A program made the translations under genes and the position numbers. A stretch of 6,870 nucleotides of DNA, from contig QWQL01000021.1 in NCBI GenBank assembly GCA_003670825.1, positions 1-6,870 of the forward strand, in the 5' to 3' direction. This document shows, in pieces, positions 6,235-6,870 of this stretch (position 1 is the first letter of the stretch; each line of letters opens with the position of its first letter). The stretch is from Planctomycetota bacterium. GTDB lineage: Bacteria; Planctomycetota; Planctomycetia; Pirellulales; UBA1268. The notes below the pieces were generated by a model, which was not told the origin of the DNA, ran no database searches, and worked only from the letters and a program-made list of their open reading frames with translations.

Positions 6235-6869
6235 TCGGCGGCCGTACCCTGGAGGAACGCCTTGAACTGCTCTCGATAGTCGCTCGGCGGGCGGCTCCTC
6301 CGCCCTTCGGCCTGGCCCCCCTTCACGTCGGCCGGTACCTCGCGACTGCTGCCAACGCCCGCCGGACGGAGCCCCAGGCTCCTGACCGCCTGCTCAAACT
6401 CGCCGCGTTGCCGCTGATCTCCGCTCCGCGCCATCCGCCGCATCGCCTCCCACCGGGCGAGGAAGTCGCGGGCCTGCTGCGGGCTCCATCCGAGGTCGTC
6501 GAGCACGCCGCCGTCGCCCGATTCAACCGCCTGCCGCAGGTGCTCGATCGCCAAGTCGGCCGCGTTGCGGGCATGGGCCAGATCCTGCTCGCCCCACTCC
6601 ATCTCACGATCCTGACGCGTCGCATCGCCACCCGACGCCGTGACTCCCGGCTTCGTTCCGCCGTTGGCCTGTCCGCCAGCCCCGGATGGGCTGCCGGCTG
6701 CTGCCTCCGCCTCACCCTGCTCGGAGGATTCGTCACCGGGCTGACCTGGTTGATCGCCACCCTCTTCATTCCCAGCAGCCCGACCTTCGTCACCGGGCCT
6801 TGCCTGAGGCTGGCCGCCCGCCTGCTCCCCATCACGACCGGCTGCTGGCTGCTCCCGCTGCTGGCCTCC
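6231..6869 (-). CDS. Uncharacterised Gly/Gln/Glu/Pro-rich protein, C-terminal part (start beyond the right edge)
   Basis: The frame is open from the window edge (first full codon at 6869) to a TGA at 6231-6233 and gives the last 212 residues. The first 89 or so (6603-6869) are low-complexity and probably disordered, rich in Gly, Gln, Glu, Ala and Pro, with loose repeats such as GQP and PGDE. The last 123 form a charged helical region: EQDLAHARNAADLAIEHLRQAV, split by residues GDGG from DDLGWSPQQARDFLARWEAM, then a basic linker and the end YREQFKAFLQGTAAE. The pattern of a low-complexity stretch followed by a 'D-LGW...FL-RW..M' segment and a 'YRE-FKAF' tail resembles the C-termini of large uncharacterised membrane-associated proteins I recall from planctomycetes, but I cannot name a family. 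An internal ATG at 6602 gives a 123-residue ORF, but the open reading upstream with matching codon use argues that it is not the true start. The gene overlaps nadB by four bases. Confidence 0.75.
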   Translation of the reverse strand, partial: GGQQREQPAAGRDGEQAGGQPQARPGDEGRAAGNEEGGDQPGQPGDESSEQGEAEAAAGSPSGAGGQANGGTKPGVTASGGDATRQDREMEWGEQDLAHARNAADLAIEHLRQAVESGDGGVLDDLGWSPQQARDFLARWEAMRRMARSGDQRQRGEFEQAVRSLGLRPAGVGSSREVPADVKGGQAEGRRSRPPSDYREQFKAFLQGTAAE

Positions 6870-6870
6870 A

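Noticed and set aside
6323..6835. 170-residue minus-strand ORF in the right-hand region
   Set aside because: It is an alternative frame over the low-complexity protein gene, Arg/Ser-rich, and without the conserved helical pattern. The frame continuous with the 6231 stop and overlapping nadB is the better gene.

Overview
The window looks like a piece of a GC-rich bacterial chromosome, most likely a planctomycete of the Pirellulales type. That assignment is inferred from recognised protein families, not from a marker gene. The supporting evidence is high GC, a GldG-type protein fused behind an ABC-2 permease next to a DUF4340 gene, and a Gly/Gln/Glu/Pro-rich protein with a C-terminal domain I associate with large uncharacterised planctomycete proteins. 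No tRNA, rRNA, CRISPR array, insertion sequence or phage gene is visible.

All five genes lie on the minus strand, so transcription runs from high to low coordinates. In that order they are: the C-terminal 212 residues of a large low-complexity protein (start outside the window); nadB (L-aspartate oxidase), which overlaps it by 4 bases (ATGA); a GldA-like ABC transporter ATPase; a 916-residue permease/GldG fusion; and a DUF4340 membrane-anchored protein cut by the left edge. The first two form one translationally coupled pair. About 100 bases separate nadB from the ATPase gene, 129 bases separate the ATPase from the permease, and 17 bases separate the permease from the DUF4340 gene.

The three downstream genes form one functional module. 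A cytoplasmic ATPase would energise an ABC-2 membrane domain, which is joined covalently to an extracytoplasmic GldG-like domain and a C-terminal coiled coil and membrane anchor. The DUF4340 protein is the usual partner of such systems. Relatives include the GldA/GldF/GldG gliding-associated transporter of Bacteroidetes, but the substrate is unknown in most phyla and nothing here shows gliding. NadB makes iminoaspartate for NAD synthesis; nadA and nadC are not in the window.

The many long ORFs on the plus strand and in other minus-strand frames are shadows produced by strong third-position GC bias. I see no clearly undescribed system. The most notable points are the fused permease-GldG architecture, the overlap of nadB with a putative envelope-type protein, a perfect Shine-Dalgarno sequence that serves no normal start codon, and a short heptamer repeat between the transporter genes.
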